Assembly (NCBI GenBank): GCA_003105285.1
Contig: PQAN01000270.1
Location: forward strand, 12,648-26,716
Direction: 5' to 3'
From: Methylocystaceae bacterium
GTDB taxonomy: Bacteria; Pseudomonadota; Alphaproteobacteria; Rhizobiales; Beijerinckiaceae
Length of the DNA stretch: 14,069 nucleotides
Part shown: positions 1 through 7,697 of the stretch, piece by piece
Numbering within the stretch: the stretch's first letter is position 1
How the letters are laid out: each line of letters starts with the position of its first letter
Position numbers and translations under genes: made by a program
Notes under the pieces: model-generated
The model's database searches: none
Seen by the model: the letters and a program-made list of their open reading frames with translations, nothing else
What the model was told of the DNA's origin: nothing

Positions 1-1007
1 CGGCCTTCGCGGCCGAACAGCGCCTTGACGGCCTCGAGCTCGCCGCGGTCGCCGACCGGCGTCGAGGTGGAATGCGCATTGAGATGCTGGACGTCGCCTG
101 GCGCGAGGCCGGCCTGACGCAACGCCGCCTCCATGGCGCGGCGCGCGCCCTCGCCGTCCTCGGGGCCCGAGGTTATATGGTAGGCGTCCGCGCTGGCGCC
201 GTAGCCGACGAGCTCGGCGATCGGCGCGGCTCCACGGGCGCGCGCGTGATCCAACTCCTCGATGACGAGAATGCCGGCGCCCTCGCCCATCACGAAACCA
301 TCTCGATCCTTGTCGAAGGGGCGCGAGGCGCGCGCGGGCTGGTCGTTGAAGCCGGAGGAAAGAGCGCGCGCGGCGGCGAACCCCCCGAGGCTCACGAGAT
401 CGATGCAGGCTTCCGCGCCGCCGCAGACGGCGACATCCGCCTCGCCCGAGCGGATGAGCCGCGCGGCGTCGCCGATCGCCTGCACGCCGGCCGCGCAGGC
501 CGTGACGGGCGCGCCGATCGGCCCCTTGAAGCCATGGCGGATCGTCACCTGACCGGCGGCGAGATTGACGAGATAGGATGGAATGGTGAAAGGCGACAGG
601 CGCCGCACGCCACGCGAGTCCGTCGTGCGCACAGATTCGACGATGGCCGGAAAGCCGCCGATGCCGGAGCCGATGACAGTGGCCGTCCGCTCGAGCGAAT
701 GCGTGTCGGCAGGCGCCCAGCCGGCCTGAGCGACCGCCTCCGCCGCGGCGACCAGCGCGAAGAGAATGAAGCGGTCCATCTTGCGTTGGTCTTTCGGCGG
801 AGCGGCGAGATCGGGATCGAAGCCGCCCTCGGCGTCCTCCTGCTTCGTCGGAACGACCCCCGCGACCCTCGCCTGCAACTCCGCGGCGAATGTCGCGGGC
901 AGCGCGCGCAAGCCGGAGTGGCCGGCGATCAGGCGCGACCACGCCACCTCCGCGCCGCTGCCGAGCGGCGACACGACTCCGAGACCTGTGACGACGATAC
1001 GACGCAT
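1..1007 (-). CDS. fabF: beta-ketoacyl-ACP synthase II (FabF), C-terminus beyond window
   Basis: This is a condensing enzyme of type II fatty-acid synthesis. It elongates acyl-ACP by decarboxylative condensation with malonyl-ACP in the cytoplasm. About 335 codons are visible of a family that usually has about 415-420 residues. The N-terminus reads MRRIVVTGLGVVSPLG, typical of FabF. The nucleophile motif VTACAAGVQAIG gives Cys171, and DKDRDGFVMGEGAG follows. The first catalytic His lies in LNAHSTSTPVGD (His312). The conserved Lys and second His expected further on fall outside the window. The ATG at 1007 is supported by AGGAGG (1014-1019) six bases upstream. No acpP or fabG lies just upstream, so this copy is not in the classic fab operon on that side. 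It could be a specialised second FabF, as occurs in rhizobial long-chain acyl clusters, but that is inference. Confidence 0.93.
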   Translation of the reverse strand, partial: MRRIVVTGLGVVSPLGSGAEVAWSRLIAGHSGLRALPATFAAELQARVAGVVPTKQEDAEGGFDPDLAAPPKDQRKMDRFILFALVAAAEAVAQAGWAPADTHSLERTATVIGSGIGGFPAIVESVRTTDSRGVRRLSPFTIPSYLVNLAAGQVTIRHGFKGPIGAPVTACAAGVQAIGDAARLIRSGEADVAVCGGAEACIDLVSLGGFAAARALSSGFNDQPARASRPFDKDRDGFVMGEGAGILVIEELDHARARGAAPIAELVGYGASADAYHITSGPEDGEGARRAMEAALRQAGLAPGDVQHLNAHSTSTPVGDRGELEAVKALFGREG

Positions 1008-1326
1008 CTGAAACCTCCTGTCCGAAGCCGACCGGCTCGAGGCGATTGGACGGGCGCGTCACATAGCGCAACGACTATCATATTACAAGTTACATCCCTC
1101 GCGACGACGATAGCGGATCGCCATGAGTCGGATTCGAGAATATGACAAAATTGTGTAGCTCACATTGGGACGCATCATTGAAATTGGCGTCCTCGCCGAA
1201 GGGATGCCGAACCCGCGGAACGCTCATAGAGCCGTCGACAAAACGCCGGCGCGGGCGTCGCCTCGATCGGGGCTCGACTTGCGGACGCGGCGCTCGCCCA
1301 TCGACGAACGAAGGCGGCGGCTCGAA
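1008..1326. other. fabF upstream spacer, no gene seen
   Basis: The stretch between the fabF start and the recognisable part of the DUF2235 relic holds the fabF ribosome binding site and candidate promoter. I see no convincing gene in it. Open frames cross it on both strands, but they have arginine- and serine-rich composition without recognisable motifs, which is typical of random frames in GC-rich DNA. Part of it (about 1165-1326) may be the eroded start of the relic, because the frame that later shows DUF2235 similarity is already open there. Confidence 0.4.
1060..1088 (-). promoter_or_regulatory. candidate sigma-70 promoter of fabF
   Basis: On the minus strand TTGTAA (1083-1088) and TATGTG (1060-1065) are separated by exactly 17 bases. 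Transcription would start near 1053 and give a leader of about 45 bases before the fabF ATG. The hexamers are only partial matches, but this is the most AT-rich patch in the spacer and it has the right spacing. This is inference from sequence only. Confidence 0.3.
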
Positions 1327-1778
1327 CGAGGCGCCTGGAACCGCGCGGATCGGTCGACGAACGGGCGCCCCTGCCCGACCAATGTGCTCAGGCTGTTCGA
1401 AGCCACGCGGCTCGCGGACAAGAATGGGAATCCGCAGGTCATTCATTATCACGGTGGGAGTTGAGCGACGCGCACAAGGCGAAAAACGCCGCCTCGCCCG
1501 AAAATTTGTCTTACGAAGAGGAATGGTTCGACGGCGTGCATTCGAATATGGGCGGCGGCTATCCGGATACGGGTCTCTCCGACGTCGCTCTCGAATGGAT
1601 GGCCGAGCGGACCGTTCGCCACGGGTCGACCATCGACCTCGCTTTGCTCGACTCGCCGGCCTTCCGACCGAACGCCGAGGCGAAGCCAAACGAATCGCAG
1701 ACGCTCGGCTACCGAGTCGCGACGATGTTGTTCGTCAAGATTCCGAGCCTGATTTCCAAGAAGCTTCTGATGCCGCTA
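1327..1778 (+). pseudogene. DUF2235-type alpha/beta hydrolase relic (internal deletion and frameshift)
   Basis: Two pieces of a DUF2235 protein survive in different frames. The first (1327-1461) reads RGAWNRADRSTNG, then PTNVLRLFEATR and GNPQVIHYHGG. This matches the family's start (usually DGTWN..., PTNVVRL..., PQVVYY.PGVGT) and is ended by TGA at 1462-1464. The second begins at once in another frame (about 1461) and carries EEEWFDGVHSNMGGGYP and LSDVALEWM (1518-1601), a hallmark of the C-terminal half. The middle of the family, including the GFSRGA-like nucleophile elbow, is absent. There is also no clean start, and the expected DGTW has become RGAW. In intact form these proteins are putative lipases, some of them type VI secretion effectors. 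The 3' limit is uncertain because similarity fades after about 1740. I am confident of the family and fairly confident that the gene is dead. Confidence 0.75.
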
Positions 1779-1815
1779 ATCGGTCGGAGCGAAATCCGAT
1801 TTCGCTCCGACCGAT
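1779..1815. terminator. perfect hairpin downstream of purB
   Basis: A 17-base arm at 1779-1795 (atcggtcggagcgaaat) is the exact reverse complement of 1799-1815, with a 3-base loop. It lies 37 bases beyond the purB stop codon and just after the DUF2235 relic, so it could end transcription from either side. There is no T-run after either arm, so it is not a canonical intrinsic terminator. It may act with Rho, protect RNA 3' ends, or belong to a dispersed palindromic repeat. Confidence 0.55.
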
Positions 1816-1852
1816 CGCCTGTCGTTATCGAGGCGCCGAAACGGACGACGTC

Positions 1853-3160
1853 TCACCGTTCCCCGAACACGCGCGCGAAAATCGTGTCGACATGCTTGAA
1901 GTGATAGCTCAGGTCGAACAGCTCATCGAGCTCGGCCGGCGATAGTTTCGCGCTCACCTCGCTGTCGGCGCCGAGCAGCGCGCGGAACTCGCCCTCGCCG
2001 CGCCACACGGGCATGGCGTTCCTCTGCACCAGCGCATAAGCGTCCTCGCGCGAGACGCCCTTTTGCGTGAGCGCGAGCAGCACGCGCTGCGAATGCACGA
2101 GCCCGCCCAGCCGATCCAGATTCTTGCGCATGTTCTCAGGGTAGACGACCAGACGATCGACGACATTGGTGAGGCGCGCCAGAGCGAAATCGAGCGTCAC
2201 CGTCGCGTCCGGGCCGATGTTGCGCTCGACGGAGGAATGCGAAATGTCGCGCTCGTGCCAGAGCGCCACATTCTCCAGAGCAGGCGTCACCATGCCGCGC
2301 ACGAGCCGCGCGAGGCCCGTGAGATTTTCGGTCAGCACCGGATTGCGCTTGTGCGGCATGGCCGACGAACCCTTCTGCCCTTCCGAGAAGAACTCCTCCG
2401 CCTCCAGCACCTCCGTGCGCTGCAGATGGCGAATTTCCGTGGCGAGCCGCTCGACCGAGGAGGCGACGACGCCGAGCGTCGCGAAGAAGGCCGCGTGGCG
2501 GTCGCGCGGAATGACCTGTGTCGACACGGGCTCGACCGCGAGGCCGAGTTGCTTCGCCACATGCTCCTCGACGCGCGGATCGATATTGGCGAAGGTGCCG
2601 ACGGCGCCGGAGATGGCGCAGGTCGCGACTTCCTTGCGCGCATTGACGAGCCGCTCTCGCGCGCGCGTAAATTCCGCATAGGCTTGCGCGAGCTTCAGGC
2701 CGAAGGTCGTCGGCTCGGCGTGAATGCCGTGCGAGCGGCCGATCGTCGGCGTGTATTTGTGCTCATGGGCGCGGCGCTCTATCGCCGCGAGCAAGCCGTC
2801 GACATCGGCGATGAGCAGGTCCGCCGCGCGCGACAATTGCACCGCGAAACAGGTGTCGAGCACGTCGGAGCTGGTCATGCCCTGATGCACGAAGCGCGAC
2901 TCCGGGCCGACGAACTCGGCGAGATGAGTGAGGAAGGCGATGACGTCATGTTTCGTCACGCGCTCGATCTCGTCGATGCGCGCGACGTCGAAAGTGACGA
3001 AATCGGCCTTGTCCCAGATGGCCTTGGCGCTCTCCTTGGGGATGACGCCGATCTCGGCCAATGCGTCGCAGGCGTAGGCCTCGATCTCGAACCAGATGCG
3101 AAAGCGGGTCTGCGGCTCCCAGATGACGGTCATTTCGGGCCGGGAATAGCGCGGGATCAT
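1853..3160 (-). CDS. purB: adenylosuccinate lyase
   Basis: PurB catalyses two cytoplasmic steps of purine synthesis: SAICAR to AICAR plus fumarate, and adenylosuccinate to AMP plus fumarate. At 435 residues it has the usual length. The N-terminus MIPRYSRPEM is the standard PurB start. The signature GSSAMPHKRNP lies at residues 264-274 and contains the catalytic-loop serine. TSSD lies at 96-99, and GRSHGIHAEPTTFG (141-154) carries the active-site histidine region. The start lacks a strong ribosome binding site: AAGGA is about 11 bases upstream. The gene stands alone on its strand, divergent from the FAD oxidoreductase across about 226 bases, and is followed by the hairpin at 1779-1815. Nothing in it looks damaged. 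Confidence 0.97.
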   Translation of the reverse strand: MIPRYSRPEMTVIWEPQTRFRIWFEIEAYACDALAEIGVIPKESAKAIWDKADFVTFDVARIDEIERVTKHDVIAFLTHLAEFVGPESRFVHQGMTSSDVLDTCFAVQLSRAADLLIADVDGLLAAIERRAHEHKYTPTIGRSHGIHAEPTTFGLKLAQAYAEFTRARERLVNARKEVATCAISGAVGTFANIDPRVEEHVAKQLGLAVEPVSTQVIPRDRHAAFFATLGVVASSVERLATEIRHLQRTEVLEAEEFFSEGQKGSSAMPHKRNPVLTENLTGLARLVRGMVTPALENVALWHERDISHSSVERNIGPDATVTLDFALARLTNVVDRLVVYPENMRKNLDRLGGLVHSQRVLLALTQKGVSREDAYALVQRNAMPVWRGEGEFRALLGADSEVSAKLSPAELDELFDLSYHFKHVDTIFARVFGER

Positions 3161-3206
3161 GGGCTTGGAGGTCCTTGGCGGGAGAGGCGCGTGCCTTGGG
3201 CGATCA

Positions 3207-3230
3207 TCTCTCCCAGCTAGCGGGGAGAGG
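3207..3230. repeat. small CT/GA-armed inverted repeat in the purB upstream region
   Basis: The arms ctctccc (3208-3214) and gggagag (3223-3229) pair across a short loop that itself contains the palindrome gctagc. It sits in the spacer between the divergent purB and FAD oxidoreductase genes. Its pyrimidine-arm/purine-arm character resembles the element at 9213-9265. Both look like dispersed GC-rich intergenic palindromes common in Proteobacteria. Its function is unknown. Confidence 0.35.
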
Positions 3231-3386
3231 GGCTATCGCATGCGGGTAACACGCGCCTCGCGCGAGTGTCCAGAGAAGCGCGGGTGGCCGGAATATTGCT
3301 GCGCCCTCGATACGCCGGCGCTGGCGCTTCGCGCCGCGCGCGGCCATATTCGCAATCAGCGTCGATTTTCTCTCGGGGGAACCTTC

Positions 3387-4634
3387 ATGCAGCAAACCGC
3401 GGATGTCGCCGTTCTCGGCGCCGGAATGGTCGGGGTCTCGGCCGCCCTGCATCTGCAGGCGCGCGGGCGCGACGTCGCGCTCGTCGACCGGCATGGGGCG
3501 GCCGGGCTCGAGACGAGCTTCGGCAACGCCGGGCTCATCGAGCGCGCGTCGATTTTCCCCTATCTCTTCCCGCGCGACATGCGCGATCTGTTCTATTATG
3601 CGCTCAATCTCTCGCCACAGGCGCATTATCATCTCTCGGCGCTGCCCGGCATCGCCTCCTGGCTGTTGCGCTATTTCCGCGAGAGCGGTCCCGAGCGGGC
3701 GAGGCGCCATGCGCTGGACGCGCTGCCGCTGGTCGAGCGCTGCCTCGAGGAGCATGACGCGCTCATCGAGGTTTCGGGCGCCGGCGAGCTCGTGCGCAGG
3801 ATCGGCTGGATCAAACTCTACCGCAGCGACAGGACGCTCGCCAAGGGCATGATCGACGCCCAGCGCCTGCGCGATTTCAAGCTGCGCATCGAGACGCTCG
3901 ACGCCGCGGCGCTTTCGGCGCTGGAGCCGGACCTCGCCCCCGTGAAAGGCGCCGTGCATTTTCTCGACACCGCCTCGGTCGCCGATCCGAGCGCCGTGGC
4001 GCAGTCCTACGCCTCGCTGTTTCAGAGTCGCGGCGGGCGCTTCCTGGCCGGCGACGTGCGCGCCCTGCAGCAGTCGCGCGACGGACGCTGGAGCGTGCCG
4101 ACACATGACGGACAGCTTCTCGCGCGCGATCTCGTCGTCGCGCTCGGCCCCTGGTCGGACCAGATTTTCCGCCCGCTCGGCTACGACCTGCCGTTCGCCG
4201 TCAAGCGCGGCTATCATATGCACTATGGCGTCGCCGAGGGCGCACGCCTCTCGCATCCGGTGCTCGACGCCGACAACGGCTATGTTCTCGCGCCGATGAC
4301 GCGCGGCGTGCGGCTGACGACCGGCGCGGAATTCGCCCGCAGAGACGCGGCCCCGACGCCCGTGCAGGTCGACCGCGACGAAGTCCTGGCGCGCACGCTG
4401 TTTCCCCTGCGCGAGCGCCTCGACCCCAGGCCCTGGATGGGCTGCCGGCCGTGCTTCCCCGACATGCTGCCGGTCATCGGCAAAGCCCCGCGCCACGAGG
4501 GGCTGTGGTTCGATTTCGGCCACCAGCATCACGGGTTCACGCTGGGGCCGGTGAGCGGACGGCTGCTCGCGGAGATGATGACCGGAGAGGAGCCGTTCAC
4601 CGATCCGGCGCCGTATCGGGTGGAGAGGTTTTGA
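3387..4634 (+). CDS. FAD-dependent oxidoreductase, D-amino acid dehydrogenase (DadA)-like
   Basis: This is a 415-residue DAO-family flavoprotein, close to the usual length of DadA-type enzymes. The FAD-binding Rossmann motif GAGMVGVS (11-18) is at the N-terminus, with the strand-end acidic residue in ALVDRHG. The C-terminus has PVIGKAPRHEGLWFDFGHQ and HHGFTLGP (about 378-388), the arrangement seen in D-amino acid dehydrogenases. Such enzymes oxidise D-amino acids to 2-oxo acids and ammonia and pass electrons to the respiratory chain at the inner membrane. The substrate cannot be read from sequence, and other secondary amines are possible. The ATG at 3387 is chosen because GGGGGA (3375-3380) precedes it by six bases and the Rossmann fold follows directly. 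The open frame extends further upstream, but without family-like sequence. It converges with the deaminase gene, with only eight bases between the stop codons. Confidence 0.9.
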   Translation: MQQTADVAVLGAGMVGVSAALHLQARGRDVALVDRHGAAGLETSFGNAGLIERASIFPYLFPRDMRDLFYYALNLSPQAHYHLSALPGIASWLLRYFRESGPERARRHALDALPLVERCLEEHDALIEVSGAGELVRRIGWIKLYRSDRTLAKGMIDAQRLRDFKLRIETLDAAALSALEPDLAPVKGAVHFLDTASVADPSAVAQSYASLFQSRGGRFLAGDVRALQQSRDGRWSVPTHDGQLLARDLVVALGPWSDQIFRPLGYDLPFAVKRGYHMHYGVAEGARLSHPVLDADNGYVLAPMTRGVRLTTGAEFARRDAAPTPVQVDRDEVLARTLFPLRERLDPRPWMGCRPCFPDMLPVIGKAPRHEGLWFDFGHQHHGFTLGPVSGRLLAEMMTGEEPFTDPAPYRVERF

Positions 4635-4642
4635 GGCGACGC

Positions 4643-5218
4643 TCACGGCCGGGGAAACAGCTCCAGCGCCTGCGCGGACAGGACTCCGCCGGTGATCGAG
4701 ATCTCGGCGAAAGGCGCCGCATCCGCGACGACGCGGCTCGTCAGCATGATCTGCCCCAGCCGCATCGCGAGTTCCTCGATCGAGGCGCCGTATACGACCC
4801 GGCCGATGCGGCACCAGAGGATGGCGCTCATGCACATCGGACAGGGTTCGCCCGTCGTATAGAGAGTCGCGCCCTCGAGTTCGGCGGCGGGCCGCTCCGC
4901 GACAAAGCGGCGGATCGCCACCATCTCTCCATGGGCCGTCGGATCATTGGTCGTCCTGCCGAGGTTGCGGCCCCTCGACAGCTCTTTGCCGGCGCGCACG
5001 ATGACGGCGCCGAACGGAAAATCTCCCTGCGCCGCCTCCGCCAGCGCGATCCGCATGAAGGCGTCGTCCTGTCGCTGAACCGGCGACGTCGTGGCCTCGG
5101 CGAAAGCGCCCGACGGCTTCAGAGCGGCTCCAGCCAATCCCGCGCCGAGCAGCGCCGCCGTCGCGACCCGACGATCGACGCCAAGCTCATGCTCGCATTC
5201 GCAGGCAGGTTTCGTCAT
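4643..5218 (-). CDS. nucleoside/base deaminase (CDA family) with a Tat-like signal peptide
   Basis: This 191-residue zinc deaminase has the two hallmark motifs of the cytidine/deoxycytidylate deaminase fold. AHGEM supplies the zinc ligand His96 and the proton-shuttling Glu98. PCPMC supplies the ligands Cys126 and Cys129. The domain starts near residue 50 (DDAFMRIALAEAAQGDFPFG) and resembles the guanine/cytosine deaminase branch, but I cannot assign the substrate. The first 45 residues are extra: a paired arginine (DRRVATAA, residues 15-22), a hydrophobic stretch to about residue 33 and an AFA|EA-like cleavage site near residue 40. That is a plausible twin-arginine export signal. AGGAGG (5227-5232), eight bases before the ATG at 5218, supports the long start. 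The gene lies only 15 bases after the hicB stop codon, so it is probably co-transcribed with hicAB. Confidence 0.88.
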   Translation of the reverse strand: MTKPACECEHELGVDRRVATAALLGAGLAGAALKPSGAFAEATTSPVQRQDDAFMRIALAEAAQGDFPFGAVIVRAGKELSRGRNLGRTTNDPTAHGEMVAIRRFVAERPAAELEGATLYTTGEPCPMCMSAILWCRIGRVVYGASIEELAMRLGQIMLTSRVVADAAPFAEISITGGVLSAQALELFPRP

Positions 5219-5233
5219 CGCTCGATCCTCCTC

Positions 5234-5632
5234 TCACCTCCCCTCGCTGATCTTCTCCCGCGCGGCGCTCGCGAGGAACGCCGATCTCGTGAGGCCGCGA
5301 CGGGCCGCCTCGGAGTCGATCGCCGCCAGCAGACCGGCGTCGAAGGTCAGATTGGCGCGCACGGTGCGACCCGAATCGAGCAGCAGCGGGATGAGGACGG
5401 TCGACTCCTTTGGGCCGACGTCGCCAGACGCCAAGACCTCGGCGAGCGTGCTGAGCCTCGGTAAGTCGAATCCGCCGCCGAGTTTATACGCCATCACATC
5501 ACGCAACGCCGTCGTGGCGTCGGCGATCGCCTCTTCCGGCGTCGCGCCGGCGCCGACGCAGCCAGGCACATCCGGGAACCGCACGCCCCATGTGTCATCC
5601 GAACCATCGATAATGCCGACAAAGCGAGTCAC
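5234..5632 (-). CDS. hicB: HicB-family antitoxin
   Basis: This is a 132-residue HicB antitoxin, which normally neutralises the HicA mRNA interferase and represses its own operon. The N-terminal HicB domain (about residues 3-65) contains GVRFPDVPGCVGAGATPEEA, the best-conserved part of the family. The C-terminus (about 90-126, TVRANLTFDAGLLAAID then LTRSAFLASAARE) looks like a ribbon-helix-helix DNA-binding domain. The start is GTG at 5632, supported by AGGAG (5640-5644) seven bases upstream. It lies 41 bases downstream of the ancestral hicA stop codon in the usual toxin-first order. The gene is intact although its toxin partner is frameshifted. Confidence 0.92.
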   Translation of the reverse strand: MTRFVGIIDGSDDTWGVRFPDVPGCVGAGATPEEAIADATTALRDVMAYKLGGGFDLPRLSTLAEVLASGDVGPKESTVLIPLLLDSGRTVRANLTFDAGLLAAIDSEAARRGLTRSAFLASAAREKISEGR

Positions 5633-5673
5633 GCCACATCTCCTGTGACAGGAACGACGCCTTCACGGATGGC

Positions 5674-5890
5674 CTAGATCCAACCAGCCGCCTTGGCGAT
5701 CGAACGGGCCGTTCCGAACGTCAGCTCTCTGTGCCGAGGAACCGCGAGCATAACTCCCGGACGCCGTTCGTTGACGAAACGGTCATGGTTGCCGCCGCCT
5801 ATGGTCATGGTTGCCGCCGCCTATATTGACCCACCCTTCGCTCTCGAGCCGGGCGATGATCTTGCGGGTGTTGGTCTCGATCTTCGGCAC
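5674..5890 (-). pseudogene. hicA: HicA-family mRNA interferase toxin, frameshifted by a 22-bp duplication
   Basis: HicA toxins are small double-stranded-RNA-binding-fold ribonucleases that cut mRNA using a conserved histidine. With one copy of the 22-bp duplication (5781-5824) removed, the gene reads as a complete HicA of 64 residues. It begins (G/V)PKIETNTRKIIARLESEGW, passes through GGGNHDRF with the expected catalytic His, continues as RPGVMLAVPRHREL, and ends GTARSIAKAAGWI with TAG at 5674-5676. With both copies present, the frame shifts after GGGNHD and stops at TGA (5783-5785), about 35-37 codons in, losing the C-terminal half. The start is best placed at GTG 5890, seven bases after AGGA (5898-5901). 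An ATG at 5896 is in frame but sits too close to that site. The remaining sequence is otherwise undamaged, so the lesion looks recent. Confidence 0.9.
5781..5824. repeat. exact 22-bp tandem duplication inside hicA
   Basis: The 22 bases at 5781-5802 (beginning ggtcatggtt, ending gccgcctat) are repeated without change at 5803-5824. Because 22 is not a multiple of three, the second copy shifts the hicA frame. A single copy restores a full HicA reading frame across the junction. Duplications of this kind arise by replication slippage and can be lost the same way. Confidence 0.98.
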
Positions 5891-5904
5891 GCCCATTTCC
5901 TAAT

Positions 5905-5918
5905 GCGTATTAATATGC
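5905..5918. promoter_or_regulatory. candidate HicB operator
   Basis: gcgtattaatatgc is a 14-bp palindrome with a single mismatched pair, centred on the perfect inner palindrome tattaata. It lies in an AT-rich patch about 15 bases before the hicA start and overlaps the predicted -10 box. HicB proteins with a ribbon-helix-helix domain typically bind palindromes at this place. The assignment to HicB is inference. Confidence 0.45.
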
Positions 5919-5938
5919 GCACCACGTCATAAAATCAA
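5910..5938 (-). promoter_or_regulatory. candidate promoter of the hicA-hicB-deaminase unit
   Basis: On the minus strand TTGATT (5933-5938) and TATTAA (5910-5915) are spaced by exactly 17 bases. Transcription would start near 5903, giving a leader of about a dozen bases before the GTG at 5890. The -10 box lies inside the palindrome at 5905-5918, which would suit repression by HicB. Confidence 0.45.
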
Positions 5939-6193
5939 TCGCCTTTGCTCACCTCGGCTCGCAGCGTGGTCGAGATTGACAAACCCCTGAATACGCTCTA
6001 CCCACTTGCTTGCTGCATCGCAGCGTGAGACGCTCCAGTCGCGTAGATCGATCCTTGGGTCGAGTATCTGTCGAGCGTGTCCTTTTTCGAGCCGACGGCC
6101 CGATACGCGGGGCAGGTCTCCTTCATCATCGTCGAAACTCTCGCCGCGGCCCTCGTCCACGGCGGCGGATTCGATTCATTCGAAAGACAAAAC
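5928..6193. other. spacer between hicA and the helicase; possible small-gene remnant
   Basis: No gene here is convincing. On the minus strand a 77-codon frame (6160 down to 5927, GTG start) would encode a charged peptide containing KWVERIQGFVNLDHA. Codon choice is GC-rich in its first half and not in its second. It lacks a ribosome binding site and matches no family I recognise. On the plus strand the helicase frame is open upstream to 6077, but that 39-residue stretch resembles no helicase N-terminus. This could be the remnant of a lost gene or just untranslated DNA. Confidence 0.3.
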
Positions 6194-7594
<1,401 letters not shown>

Positions 7595-7610
7595 TTTAAG
7601 ACTCGGCCTA

Positions 7611-7616
7611 TATAAT
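7611..7616 (+). promoter_or_regulatory. candidate -10 box of the glpD promoter
   Basis: A perfect TATAAT stands out in GC-rich DNA 17 bases after the helicase stop codon. Transcription from it would begin near 7623 and make a glpD leader of about 75 bases. There is no good -35 hexamer at 16-18 bases upstream, which suggests an activator-dependent promoter or a chance match. Confidence 0.4.
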
Positions 7617-7626
7617 CCGCAGTCCC

Positions 7627-7648
7627 GCCGGCGATGACAATCGCCGGC
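7627..7648 (+). promoter_or_regulatory. glpD leader hairpin 1
   Basis: gccggcgat (7627-7635) pairs perfectly with atcgccggc (7640-7648) around a gaca loop. It follows the helicase stop codon by 32 bases and would be near the 5' end of a glpD transcript started at the TATAAT. No T-run follows, so it is not a classic terminator. It could be a Rho-assisted end for the helicase mRNA or a leader structure. Confidence 0.4.
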
Positions 7649-7670
7649 GCCGGAGCGCAACCGCCTTCGA

Positions 7671-7695
7671 CGGCCTCGCTCCGTTCGCGAGGCCG
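7671..7695 (+). promoter_or_regulatory. glpD leader hairpin 2 covering the ribosome binding site
   Basis: cggcctcgc (7671-7679) pairs perfectly with gcgaggccg (7687-7695) around a 7-base loop. This gives nine base pairs, eight of them G-C. The right arm contains the only Shine-Dalgarno-like sequence for glpD (GAGG, 7689-7692) and ends two bases before the ATG at 7698. When folded it should block translation initiation. Whether something opens it is unknown. Confidence 0.5.
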
Positions 7696-7697
7696 AC

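Noticed and set aside
72..1145. Long open frame on the plus strand opposite fabF
   Set aside because: It is antisense to a clear FabF with intact catalytic motifs. Its Arg/Ala/Gly-rich composition is a by-product of GC-rich third positions.
3204..4835. 543-codon open frame on the minus strand opposite the FAD oxidoreductase
   Set aside because: It runs antisense to a gene with a Rossmann motif and matching C-terminus, has no recognisable domain and crosses into the deaminase gene in another frame.
5781..5824. Two-copy repeat as the start of a CRISPR or microsatellite array
   Set aside because: The copies are adjacent with no spacer, there are only two, and they lie inside a coding frame. 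A tandem duplication explains them fully.
7627..7648. Intrinsic terminator of the helicase gene
   Set aside because: The stem is strong, but no T-run follows it, so I list it as a leader hairpin of uncertain role.
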